Below, in pieces: positions 44,901-56,900 of a stretch of DNA of 64,000 nucleotides; position 1 is the first letter of the stretch, and each line of letters opens with the position of its first letter. The stretch is from Epiperipatus broadwayi (Eukaryota > Onychophora > Udeonychophora > Euonychophora > Peripatidae). The notes beneath the pieces are model-generated. The model ran no database searches. It was not told the DNA's origin and was given only the letters and a program-made list of their open reading frames with translations. Made by a program: the position numbers and the translations under genes. The stretch lies in contig JAQFVV010000018.1 in assembly GCA_028023455.1 (NCBI GenBank), forward strand, positions 7,595,274-7,659,273, read 5' to 3'.

Positions 44901-47900
44901 TATGGAAATCTTACCGTACTTTTGAATACTATATTTTTATGCTCTCTATTTGTTATTAAACAATTTATTTACTCTAATTTTGTGTCTTCCACCTCATTAC
45001 TCTCGAAGTCTATTTAGTCACCTACTGTCTGTATTGACAACTTAAATATATACATTACATTAATGACCGTACCGATATCCAGAGTATAATAGATCTATAT
45101 ATAAAACTGTAAGTAATTTGGTCTGTGTTCTGAGTTGAGCTAGTAAAGGGATAACCCCATGCTGTTATAAAGTCATCATCGGTTGGTCATGCCGGGGTTT
45201 GGGTTTGAATTTCGTTGGCGTTTTGGAATTTATTCTTAAACGTGGACTGGGTTTAAACTCGGGTACTGTGTATGAGTAAGCGTGGTGGATGTATACTGGT
45301 ACAGTTAGTAAAATTTTGGATGCCCTCCGTGGTGCTCCGATGAAGAAATCTCCCACACCCTGCAGAGTGAACGAGAGTAAACAGTTAAATTATAAAAATA
45401 TTCGATTTTTTTGTTTGTCATAATATTGATATGTATTTGGCGTATTAAAATGCGCAAGTTAAAATGATAGTTGAGTAAAGCAAGGATATAAAATTTGTTT
45501 TTCCCTTACACCAAGTTTCAGTAAACAGTCTACTTCCAAATATCGTTAAGAAACAGAGTGAGATTTTTTGAAAAGAGAGCTGAAGTGATTTTGTGCGTTT
45601 ATTTAATTAAAATAAACGAGTGTTATTCCATAATTTTTTTTTGCGAGTTCATTCTTGTTGGTTGAAATTTTTCAAGAAAAAAGTAAAGAAGTAGAATTAA
45701 TTCCAGGTCTTAAAAATAAAAACACGTACGTATATATATATATTGTAATATAAAAATCTTATCAGAGTCAGAGTTAATATTAATCGTCCCATATATAAAG
45801 CATTAATCTTGAATCAAATGATTATGAGGTCATGTAAAAAGTATATATTTGGGGATCAGTGGATTTAATTATCTATTGGTCACATGTTGCTGGCTGGCGC
45901 CTTTCAAATAAATTTGTCAGCAAATATGTTTGTCCATACAGCAGTGGTGAGTTTTGTTGGGTGCAAAAGAGAGAATGGTGGCATATATATATATATATAG
46001 AGAGAGAGAATTACTGACAGTAGTACAAAAATAATATTGTGTTATATACCCATTATTAATATGTTTAGATTATAGGACTGAGGAGAACAGTGCGAACTGG
46101 GTGAAATAAAGTTTTTTTTCCCTTTTTTCTTTTAGTAATGATTTAAACATGTCATATTGTATATACCTAAATGAAAAAAAATGAAAAAATATTAACGGTG
46201 AAAAGTTTAGAGAACAGAGAAACCAGTCAGAACGTAGGCGAAAAAAAAAGAGAAAGGAAGGAAGCCACACAAACAGTATCAGCAGCGGGGAAGGATTTGG
46301 CAATAGGATCAGGGATCAGTATCTTTATGTTATATATACAAATCAAATTATTTTACAAAATTAACTCTTATGCTGAAGACACTTATAAATAAAAACAAAG
46401 AGAAAATGGCAGAAATAGAAGGAAACAATAATTCATCCGCAACTGGCGCAGAGACATCTGACACATCCAGTGATCACGAAATGGTGTTCAAGAAATTTCC
46501 CGATAAAAAAAAAGTTTTGGTCGATTAGATAAGAAAACCAAACAGAGGGATCACGATCGTGATGCGAAGTTTGACGCGATGAGAGAGGACAGGAAGATTA
46601 TGATGGCGATGATGGAGCGTATGTTAAGGATTGAAGAATGGCGTATGGGGACGGACGGTAAAACAGGTAGGGAAGATAAAGCTAATACCAGTGCAAGGAA
46701 GGGAGAAGAGAACCAAACCATCCCGATGGAATTAGAAACCCAGAGCGAAGTAGCCATCGAAGAGAAGACAGGCCAGGACCTAGACGTTGAAAATGTTGAG
46801 TTGGAAAGGCAAACTGATGCGCAGGGCCAAAGTGAAAACCTAATAGCGGCAATGGGAACTAGTAACAAAGGAAAAGGGATAAAAAGAGAGCAGGCAGTGC
46901 ACCCACCAATAAGGATGATTAACATCCCTCACTTCGGATCATCTATCCAGATTCAGACATTCAGAGGCGACCCCGGGGAAAATCCAGCCGTGCATCTGGA
47001 CAGCATCAAAGAATTTCTGTGCTTCCACCCGATGACCGAAAGGGAGAGAATAACGGTATCCAGCCATTATCTGAGGGAAGCTGCGAAGGCGTGATGGAAA
47101 TTATTAAAACAACCACCGAGTACTATGCGAGGCTATGAAGAAGCTATTTTGAAAAGGTATTGGAGTGTGGAGAAGCAGGAGGGACTTTTACACAAGTTCT
47201 CGAATTTGAAATACGATGAGAGTGGCAGACAGAGTTTTGCAGCCTTCTTCACGCACCAAGCGATGATACTTAAATCTCTCACCGCTTTTAGCTACATGGA
47301 GCAGCACATTACCCATATCGTCGTGCATAACCTACCACCGTGGGTGCAAAGAATAATGCTGGGGATCTGCCCTATGTCGTTCGAGAAAACTGTGGAACTG
47401 CTAAACCAGATCGACTATGGGGACTTGTATCCAACAAAAAGGGAATGGGAGCAGTGTAGTTACAATACCAGGCCATTAAAACCTTATATACCTCCCGACC
47501 CAGGGAGAAAGTAGAAACTACAATAAATGATAACCCGGTAAACGACCACTGTGAAATGTCTATGATGATGAGTAAAAGAACAACGGATTAATACACCCAA
47601 ATTTGATAAATGTTAGGTTCGAACCCCACCCAGACTGTTCTCCAAAGTCGATCAATTCTGTAAGAAATGTTAACCAGTGAATTATGTATAAACATTTTTT
47701 TTTGTTATTTTTTTTTTAAAGTGAGAAGAAATGAAACAGACAGATCGAAGAACCGATCTTAGTTTCATGTGTTTAAGTACGGTAATTCGAACTACTATTC
47801 GCCCGCAATGGGATTTTTCCATTTCAAGTCACAAAAATTGAGCTATATATATATTTTATGTTTTGTAAATAAATATGTAAAGATTCCGTGCATAAATGTC

Positions 47901-50900
47901 ACAAATCATGAAATAATATTCGTGTGTGCATGGTTTGTGAATTTATATCAGCTTAATTTAAAAGTTTCATTGCGGGTGTATTTGCTTAAATTTTAGCCTT
48001 TTAGAATTATACAAAGTCGTTTAAAAATACTGATCAAAAGTCACATTCCTTTGATCAGTGGTTTTAATTAAAATCTGTATTGTACAAATGTATAGAGTAA
48101 TTGAGTTGTATTCGAAATTAGATAAGGAATTTATATTTGTAATTACTTTGTCAATTTAAAATTGCGTATTAAAGTTAAAGATAGCTGAAAACGGAACAAT
48201 GGAAATGGATAATTGATATTGTATGGTCAAGCTGGATTGCTGAAGGCTAGAGAAAAGTAGGTGGAGCCTAAAACAAAAACCGGACAGAAAGGTCAACCGT
48301 GGCCATCGTAGAGAAAACTAACATTCTAACTTTTGACGTGGCTGAGAGTAGATCGTCTCAAAAACAGCAAAGCAGTTGCTAGAGAAATCTCTCCAACTTT
48401 TGTTAAGAAGTTCACCAGTAAACCGTAATGTCGATGGGCTAAGTGCCAGGAGCTGATCTCTGCCCCACCAATTTGAATCTTTGTGCCGCTGACTGATCAT
48501 GTTTTATGTGCTTCACAATTTCCAGCTTCCAATCTCCAAATTGACTATGCCTTCCAAGTAGATTTCAAATGCGCGCTTACGTTCAGTCAGAAATAACACC
48601 GTGAGAAACCAAGCCGGATGAAGAAGGAAGGGTAACTGTGTTACATGAACTTTTAACTTTCTCCCGAGCTTAATGTTATAAGTTAATCTGTCAATCAAAT
48701 GAATCACATGTAAGTTTTTTGTTTCGTTTATAACGCTACTGTTTCAAACCTGTCAGTAAATTTTCTTTTCTCCTTTTCCTCTGCTCTAGTCTTTAGAAAA
48801 TAGTTTGTAAATATTGTATCTACTAATAATAATTCAAATGAAGACATTTATATTTTTTTTCCTATTTACTTATGCTATAAACAAACGATGCCAATAGAAA
48901 TATTTCCCAACTCTGTTTAAAGCTAGTTTATAATATTGATTATAGTTATTTTAAAAGGAAGTTCGTTGTTAAAGTAAAGATTATTTCATATATTGAGTTG
49001 GCAGATATTAAATCACTTTATTATGTTTTTTGTGTTGTCATACTATTGTAACCGATACTTCAATCTTAAAAATGTAAAGGGTTTTAAGTTTATTATCTTA
49101 GTTTCCTACATGAAATGAGAAATAGTTCTCAGTGTATAATTTGTTATCATCGCTACCACCTGAACGACCTGGGGGAGTTAGGGGTTTCAGAGTAAACTTA
49201 ATTAATTATTGCTTTCGCGGTCAGTTTGATTCCGCCATGTTTTATTGGAATAGTTATATCAGCCTGTTGCACAGAAATAGACGAATTGATTACCCAGGTT
49301 TGGTATAATTCCTTTTCAAATCCACTTCAAGCAATCGTCCTCGATGACTGTGGCAATGCCTTCCCTTCGCCGAAGTTAGCGTCTCGCCATACTACCACGT
49401 GGGGAAGAAAGCAATTCTTTCCCAGGTTATCTCTTGGATCACCGGGTTTCGAAATGATCCCGGCTGGTTGTAGTGTCCCGGAGCTACTTGGGTGCATTAA
49501 GCCTTGTCAAAGTACAAGCCACCCGGTATTCCGTTGATGCACCGCAAGTGATTACTGTAGGGCTCTTCAATCTAGGCAACCACTAGTACATCAATCTTAG
49601 ATATCATAGTTATACGAAACCACCCTCCAACTATTCGTACACGCAACGGTTCGAATCTATTCGAATAAAATAACTTAATAAAAATCGTAGATAAATATTT
49701 TCAATGCTCAAATGCTCTGATTCCCTTAGCCACCCGTCGATCATTTCACTACACAAATATTGGTATGAGTTTGTTTACCAGGTAAAATGATTACTAAAGA
49801 CTAGTAGCTAATTATAATAGAATATTTATGGAAATCTTACCGTACTTTTGAATACTATATTTTTATGCTCTCTATTTGTTATTAAACAATTTATTTACTC
49901 TAATTTTGTGTCTTCCACCTCATTACTCTCGAAGTCTATTTAGTCACCTACTGTCTGTATTGACAACTTAAATATATACATTACATTAATGACCATACCG
50001 ATATCCAGAGTATAATAGATCTATATATAAAACTGTAAGTAATTTGGTCTGTGTTCTGAGTTGAGCTAGTAAAGGGATAACCCCGTGCTGTTATAAAGTC
50101 ATCATCGGTTGGTCATGCCGGGGTTTGGGTTTGAATTTCGTTGGCGTTTTGGAATTTATTCTTAAACGTGGACTGGGTTTGAACTCGGGTACTGTGTATG
50201 AGTAAGCGTGGTGGATTTATACCGGTACAATATATATATGCATGTGTGTGCAATAAGTTTAGAAAAAATATGTGTGATGAGATCACAGCAATGTCAGTGT
50301 TACATTAGAATTAAAAATAAGAATAAAGCATAGATTATTAAATTGTAATTGGCTTAATTTTTATTTAGATACCATTAAAAATCAGTTAATTAAACTCTGA
50401 GAGTGAGAAAAAAGTTATATGTGTGCAGAAAAATCTGAGAAGTCAAGCTCTTTTAAAATTAAGTGTTCGAATACTTTGTAAACTCAAAATTGTTATTAAT
50501 AAACTTATATAAAAATACAAGTAAAAACTTTTAGGATTTATTAATAAAATCTTTGCATGTAAATCAGAAAAGTGGGTATTGAAGCATCAACATATGAAAG
50601 AATTGTATATAGCTTATGTATAAGAAATATGACAGAGGCAAAATTCTCCACACAGTAACACCACTCAATGCAAGCCAGAGTAATCAATGGATGCAGGAAA
50701 GTTTGTGCATAAAGTCCCTATCTAGTACCTATTCATCCAGACCATCCTGCATCCACTGATTACTCTGACTTCCACCGAGTGGTGCTACTGTATTGGTAAG
50801 CATAGGGAATTGTGATCATGTGACATGATAAATATGCTGTTAAATTTGCTAAACTAATATTTTTTGTGAGTGTTATCTAGTCATATAATTTATGTAGGTC

Positions 50901-53900
50901 AGAGAGATTCATAACTTCATGATCTATGCTGGAAAAACTGGTTAGATTTAAGTATCATCAGATAAAAATAGAAGAGGAGTGAAAAAAAATCTGGAAAAAA
51001 AGAAGAATAGCAATATAATTGTTTATTTTTTTATAGACTTCATAAGTAACATTGTTATTATTATTTTATAAAATATATTACTTAAACACAAAATTAAAAA
51101 CACATTTTAGAGGAGATTAAACTGTGGATATCCAAACAAACTAAATAGCTGCTGAAAAAATAATACGTTAATCTGATCATGAAGCATATTGTCTTCAACA
51201 TTTTTTTAGCCACATTTAAAATTAATATCTGGAAATATTTGTACCATTATAATGGAGTCTAAAAATAAGCTGGAATCTGGATTTTAATAGAATTAAAGTT
51301 TTAGACCAACAATCTATAAACAAAAAATAGAAAGCCAAAAAACTTGAAATAATAAAAAAAATTTTTAAAAAACCTGTAATAAAATAATACATGCAATGAT
51401 AATAAAATATTTTTCTTTTATGAGATTCTTCACATAAAAATAAAAAATAAAAAAATTCAATAAGCTGAATGTAATAAAATATTTAAGGCAGAAAGCAAAA
51501 AGGAAATATTTGACAGAATCCCAGATATTACATTTAAAAATATTGAACAAAAATAGTATTTATAAAAAATATTTTATAAAAATGCTTTTATTTATTTTGC
51601 ACTAATAAGGTAAAAAATGTTTTATTCAACCACAAATAAGGTTTTCATATTTAACTTAAGCTTATGTTGGTTGTCCAAAAATTAATTAATTGAATCACTA
51701 ATTTTTACAACCAGTGATTGAATTAATTAATTTCTGGACACCCTATACTTTTACTTCAAGTTAAATATAAAAATTGTAATTGTGATTGGCTTTATATTGC
51801 ATTAAATGCATTTATTCCCAAATATTTTTTATATGCATTATTTTTGATTTTTTTAGTAATACCACAATAAATAGAAGCATTTATTATAAAATATCTTTTA
51901 TACATATTATTTGCATTGAGATCTTTTTTGTAAGAATTCCAATTTTAATTACAATTAAGAATAACAACCATGTTGCAGTCTGCGTAATATTTGAGAAGAA
52001 ATTCTCATGCATTAAAAATCAACTCCAATATTATTTTATTTATGAAAGAAGCATTTTAAATAGAAACTTTCACATTAAATTTGTTCTGAATTTACAACAA
52101 TCCTTTTTCAGTATAAGTTATTTTTTTGTCAAAAAAAAAAACCCTCTGGTGTGCATCATTAAAAACTTACTGAACCAACAGCAATGTATTTGAATTTTAG
52201 TCTGACAATCATCCTGAAACATCTTATTATTATGTTGTATTATCATCAATTTTTAATATATTGTACAAAATTTGATAGAAAATCATTTTATAAAACTTTG
52301 TTAAAAAGCAATTATAAATTTTATTCTAAATAAACAAATAAATAAACAGAATTTCTAAGCTAAATAAAAGTGTTTAAAACTATAAAAATTTAAAGGAAAA
52401 TAAATCTGAAAATGACTAGATAATACCATAATTGCAAAGAAAAAAGCATTTCAACCTCTTAAGGTAGTGGATTTAACTAAAAAAATAAAGTGATATCATC
52501 ATCATTATCAACCATTATCAATCCACTGCAGGATGAAGGTCTCTCCAAGTTTAATCCATCTTTTCCGATCTTTAGCTTCTCTTCTCCACATCACCCCTAC
52601 ACATTTTCTTATTTCATCCATCCATCTTACATGTGGTCTCCTTCTGGGTCTTTTACAATCTCTTGGAATCCAGTTTAAAATTTCAATTGTCCATCTACTA
52701 TCATCTCTTCTAGCAATATGTCCAGCCCAACTCCACTTCAATCTTTTAATTTTTTCAATGAGGTCAGTAACACCTGTTTGTTCTCTTACCCATACATTGT
52801 GTTTTCGATCTCTTCTTGTTACTCCCAACATACATCTCTCCATACTTCTTTGAGTGGTCTGAAGTCTCTGTATTGATCTTCTATTAAGTGTCCAAGTCTC
52901 AGATCCATAAGTAAGAACACATTTGTTAAAAACCTTTCTTTTCAAACACATAGGCATATTTCCTTTTAATATCAAGTTATTTCTACCAAAAGCACTCCAA
53001 CCAAGTTTAATTCTATGATTAATTTCCTCCATTATGTTTCCATCTGTATTAATAATCTAACCAAGGTATTTGTAACTGTTAACTTCTTCTAATTCTTCAT
53101 AATCAATCTTTATTTTCATATTTTGAGCAAATCGATTAAACATTACTTTAGTCTTTTTAACATTTATCTTTAGTCCTACTTTCCTACTTTCATCTGATAA
53201 CTCCTGCAACATTTCCTGCAGCTCGGAAGCATTATTTGCAAAAACAACTACATCATCTGCGAAATCTAAATGACTTAAATAATCTCCATTTACTTTCACT
53301 CCTTTAGTTTCCCATTTTAATCCACAAAATACTTCTTGCAGCACTGCTGTAAAAAGTTTTGGAGATATGGAGTCACCTTGTCTTACACCTTTCTCAATGT
53401 TGACTTTCCCAGTATCATTATGTAATCTAATTGTTGCTGTTGCATTTTTATAAATATTCTTTAAAATATGACAATATCCTGGATATATATATGTATCAAA
53501 ATATTTAATTTTATTTTAAATTTATTTACTCACGAAGTTGTCACATATATTTTTTAAAAGTAAAAAGAATACATAGGATTGCAGTAAGTTTCGTGAAATA
53601 GCATTATTATATACTACATCAAAGATACTTTTGATCAAAGTTGAATCATTACCAAAGACTTAATATTTTATAGAATCAAAACCACTGTAGATATGGTTTT
53701 ATTGCCAGGAAAATGCAAAAAAAAGTGTGAAAGTAAAAGTTTGAATTATATATATTGCTTTTATTGATTTGGTCAAAGCATTTGATTTAGCTAATCTGGT
53801 AGTATGACAATGTTTGAAGTTGGTTGGTTGTCTGTGAAATTTTATTTGCATTATATCACTTATGATACAATAAGAGGAAGTGTTATTATTACAAATAAGG

Positions 53901-56900
53901 CATTTCAAATAAAAACTAGTGTTTAACAAAAATGTTTACTTGTTTCAATATTGTTTTTAATTTTTATGACAGTAGTCATTGAAATTATTTATAGGCATCT
54001 TAATGAAATAAGAATCAGGAAATGATACAGGTTTGGTGGTGGAATTTTTAATATGAATCAATAAAAAAGAAAACAAGAATCTCATCTTGTTGGATTCTGG
54101 ATTTATAATTGCTGATGACTATGCTATTTTGTCAGTTTAAAAGAAGATTTACAGAATGTACTCAATATTGTGAATGCAATCCATAAGACTTTGGTTTATT
54201 AATTCATATTCAAAATATAGCCAGTGATGGAAGAAAAATCCTCAGCAACTTTTAGGTTGACTGGTTATCAACTTAAAAAATGTAAAGCAGTTTAAATATT
54301 TTTATAGCTATAATTAGAAAGATAAACTTAGATGCTAAAGTATAACACAGCCTCATATTTGTTGCTGCTGGTTTTAATAAGTTAAAAAATAAAGCACTTC
54401 ATTACAGGAAAATAGCTATTGCAATTAAGTTAGCTGTATATGTAGAATTGTTGTTTTATCTAATTTATTAGATGGAAGTGACACTTGGACATTCTATCAG
54501 CTCAATATAAAGAACATTAGAGAAGTTTCATTCATGGACGCTGTGTAAAATTTAAAAAATACAACTGCAAGATTGTAATATAAAACAATGTGTTTTTCAA
54601 ATTACTGGATGTGATACTCTGGAGTCAACATTGTAATAATGCATTTTTGGATTGGACATTTAAAATAAGTGAACAATAAAAGATTTCTTACAAAGATGCT
54701 TTACAGTGAATTTGAGCATGGTTTTGTATGAAAGATAGCTCCCATTTAAGCGTAAATGAATTAACTCAAAGACATTCTAAAAAACTCAACACAATTGTTT
54801 CCATTGGAAAGATAGAATAAAGAATATAATACATCAGAAAATTACAATTAGATCTTGGATTGAAGTTTTCTGTGAAAAATAAATTTCTGCTGAAATAAAA
54901 GACAATGTCCTAAAATATTGAAAATAAATTTCATCACAAAACTAGAGCAGTTTTTTTCTTCTTTCGTTTTTTCCCCCATCTTTTTTTTTTGGAGGAAGAA
55001 TTGGCCACAGTCATTTCCAAGCAATTGTTTCCAGGCAATTGTTTATTATTACTATTATTATTTGCTACAAATAGCCATTTTGATCTAATTGGAAAAGATT
55101 AACAATTTTTACTGGTGTGTTTTAACAATAAACTCCAGTAACATCAACAGAAAAAAATATTCTTCAGTAGAGAGAAATTTCAACCTAATCCTCAACTGCA
55201 AGATTATAATTTATATCTACATTTTAACGTTTAAAGAAGTAAAAAAGCAAAGTGGGAAAATACTTTTCAATATATTCCTCAAAATGCAATTATAATAATT
55301 TGTATTTGTACTTATAACTTTCCTGGAATATTTCTGTAATGGATACTAGAGATGCATATGCCTGTTGGTGTTCTAAAGAGAGAGAGAGAAAGATTTTTCC
55401 AAGACTATTGAAATTCGAGACAGATAGTAATCAACCACTACACATGCCCTGTACTCTCTTATTAAACCAATGGTTTTTGTTCTTGTTGTTTACTATGAGG
55501 AAATTCTCTATCCAGACCACATGAGAGAGACTTTGAAAAGCTAAGAGTTCCATCTTATCTGTGTACTAAATGGAGTTATATAGGCCAATCACAAGTATCT
55601 TGGACTGAGAATGTGAATATTTTTATATTATTCATGTTTGCTTCCATTTTCTTTATTACACATATTAATACATGTGAAATGTTAACATTTATTGTGTGAT
55701 AATGTTAAGAGATATTAGAAATAATGTAATTGACTAAGATATTTACTAGTGCAGTCTCAAACTGTAATTCTAAACAATTATACATGTGCTGTACTCTTAT
55801 TAAACCAATGTTTGTTTTTGTTGACTATGAGAAAACTCTCAATGATCCCTTATGTTATTTGTGACAATTCTGTAGCCAGATAATTTTAATAGGTTCATTA
55901 ATAATTCAAATAATGAAATAAATCTTATATAGATAAACAACTAATATATTTTTTTGGAGGCAAAAAGATCCCAACTGCTATTATTGATGTATTATTGGGA
56001 TACCAAAAATAATGTAAAAGCAAAAAATCAAGCAGGATATCCACAATATAATTCTTCAAAAACAATTTTATTTCAAGTCAAAAAAAAAAAGGCAGACTAC
56101 ATATTAAGTCTGATAATATTATGGTTGTGTTGTGAGGAAAGAGATCACTGGAAATAAAATATTTAAAAAGGGTGATCATTTATAATTTAAATCATACTTT
56201 CGATTAAATCACAAATGGAACTTTAATTAACAATGTATTTTTGTTTGTATAACATTATTTTCACATCTTCTAGTTGATATCTTTTGAAAAACTTGAAAAT
56301 ATATTTTGCTCAATATCAAATTTTTGAATACTTTGTTTATATATATATATTCACAGATGGAGCTCTGCCAATAGCCCATTCAAGCTTGTTTACAAAACAT
56401 GCTGAGAGAAAATCGAAAATCCAATATCTCTTTCAAATTGTCTCCAACCTTTTGAAAGAGATATTGGATTTTCGACTCTCTCTCAGCATTTTTTGTAAAC
56501 AAGCTTGAGTGGGCTATTGGTAGAGCTCCATCTGTGATCATAAAATGCAAGCTATAGGCAGGTTAAAAAAATTTTAACTTGTTTTTGTTTATCATATATA
56601 TATATATATTACTTATAAAGAATTATGAATACTGCAGTTAGTCTCTATATAACACCAAGAAATTGCATTTAAAGTTGAACACTTTTGAATGCAAAAAGTC
56701 TTTATAGTTTACCATTTTCATTGATTATTGTTTATTGACATCTGATGGTAATATTTCTTATATAAAAATATAACAGATATTTTTACATATTAATATATAC
56801 ATATATATTAACCAGTCTGCTGGTTGAAATATTAAAGCAGTTTTATAGAGAAGTTAATTGATGTTTTATATATATATGTTAATTCTAATATTCTCATGGA

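Larger units (their letters stand above)
42808..50229 (+). mobile_element. Gag-only LTR retrotransposon with 2.5-kb LTRs (non-autonomous)
   Basis: Two direct repeats of about 2.5 kb (42808-45303 and 47732-50229) start TGAAACAG and end GGTACA. They flank a 2.4-kb interior with a broken gag frame and a polypurine tract against the 3' LTR. The four bases ATAT occur just before the first TG and just after the last CA, compatible with a 4-bp target duplication, although the site is a TA microsatellite. No protease, reverse transcriptase, RNase H or integrase motif is visible and there is no room for them. Movement would need proteins from a relative. It sits in SOUL intron 2, antisense to the gene. 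Ty3/gypsy affinity is likely from the gag and the 4-bp duplication but unproven. Confidence 0.9.

Noticed and set aside
46551-46925. 124-codon minus-strand frame opposite gag
   Set aside because: It is a shadow of the gag coding frame and matches nothing recognisable.
47616-47627. tRNA B-box-like GGTTCGAACCCC in the retrotransposon interior
   Set aside because: No A box or tRNA fold lies upstream at a fitting distance.
52508-53344. The two adjacent minus-strand frames as a host gene
   Set aside because: Reverse transcriptase motifs B and C and the RTE C-terminal blocks show that they are one LINE frame split by a single TAG.
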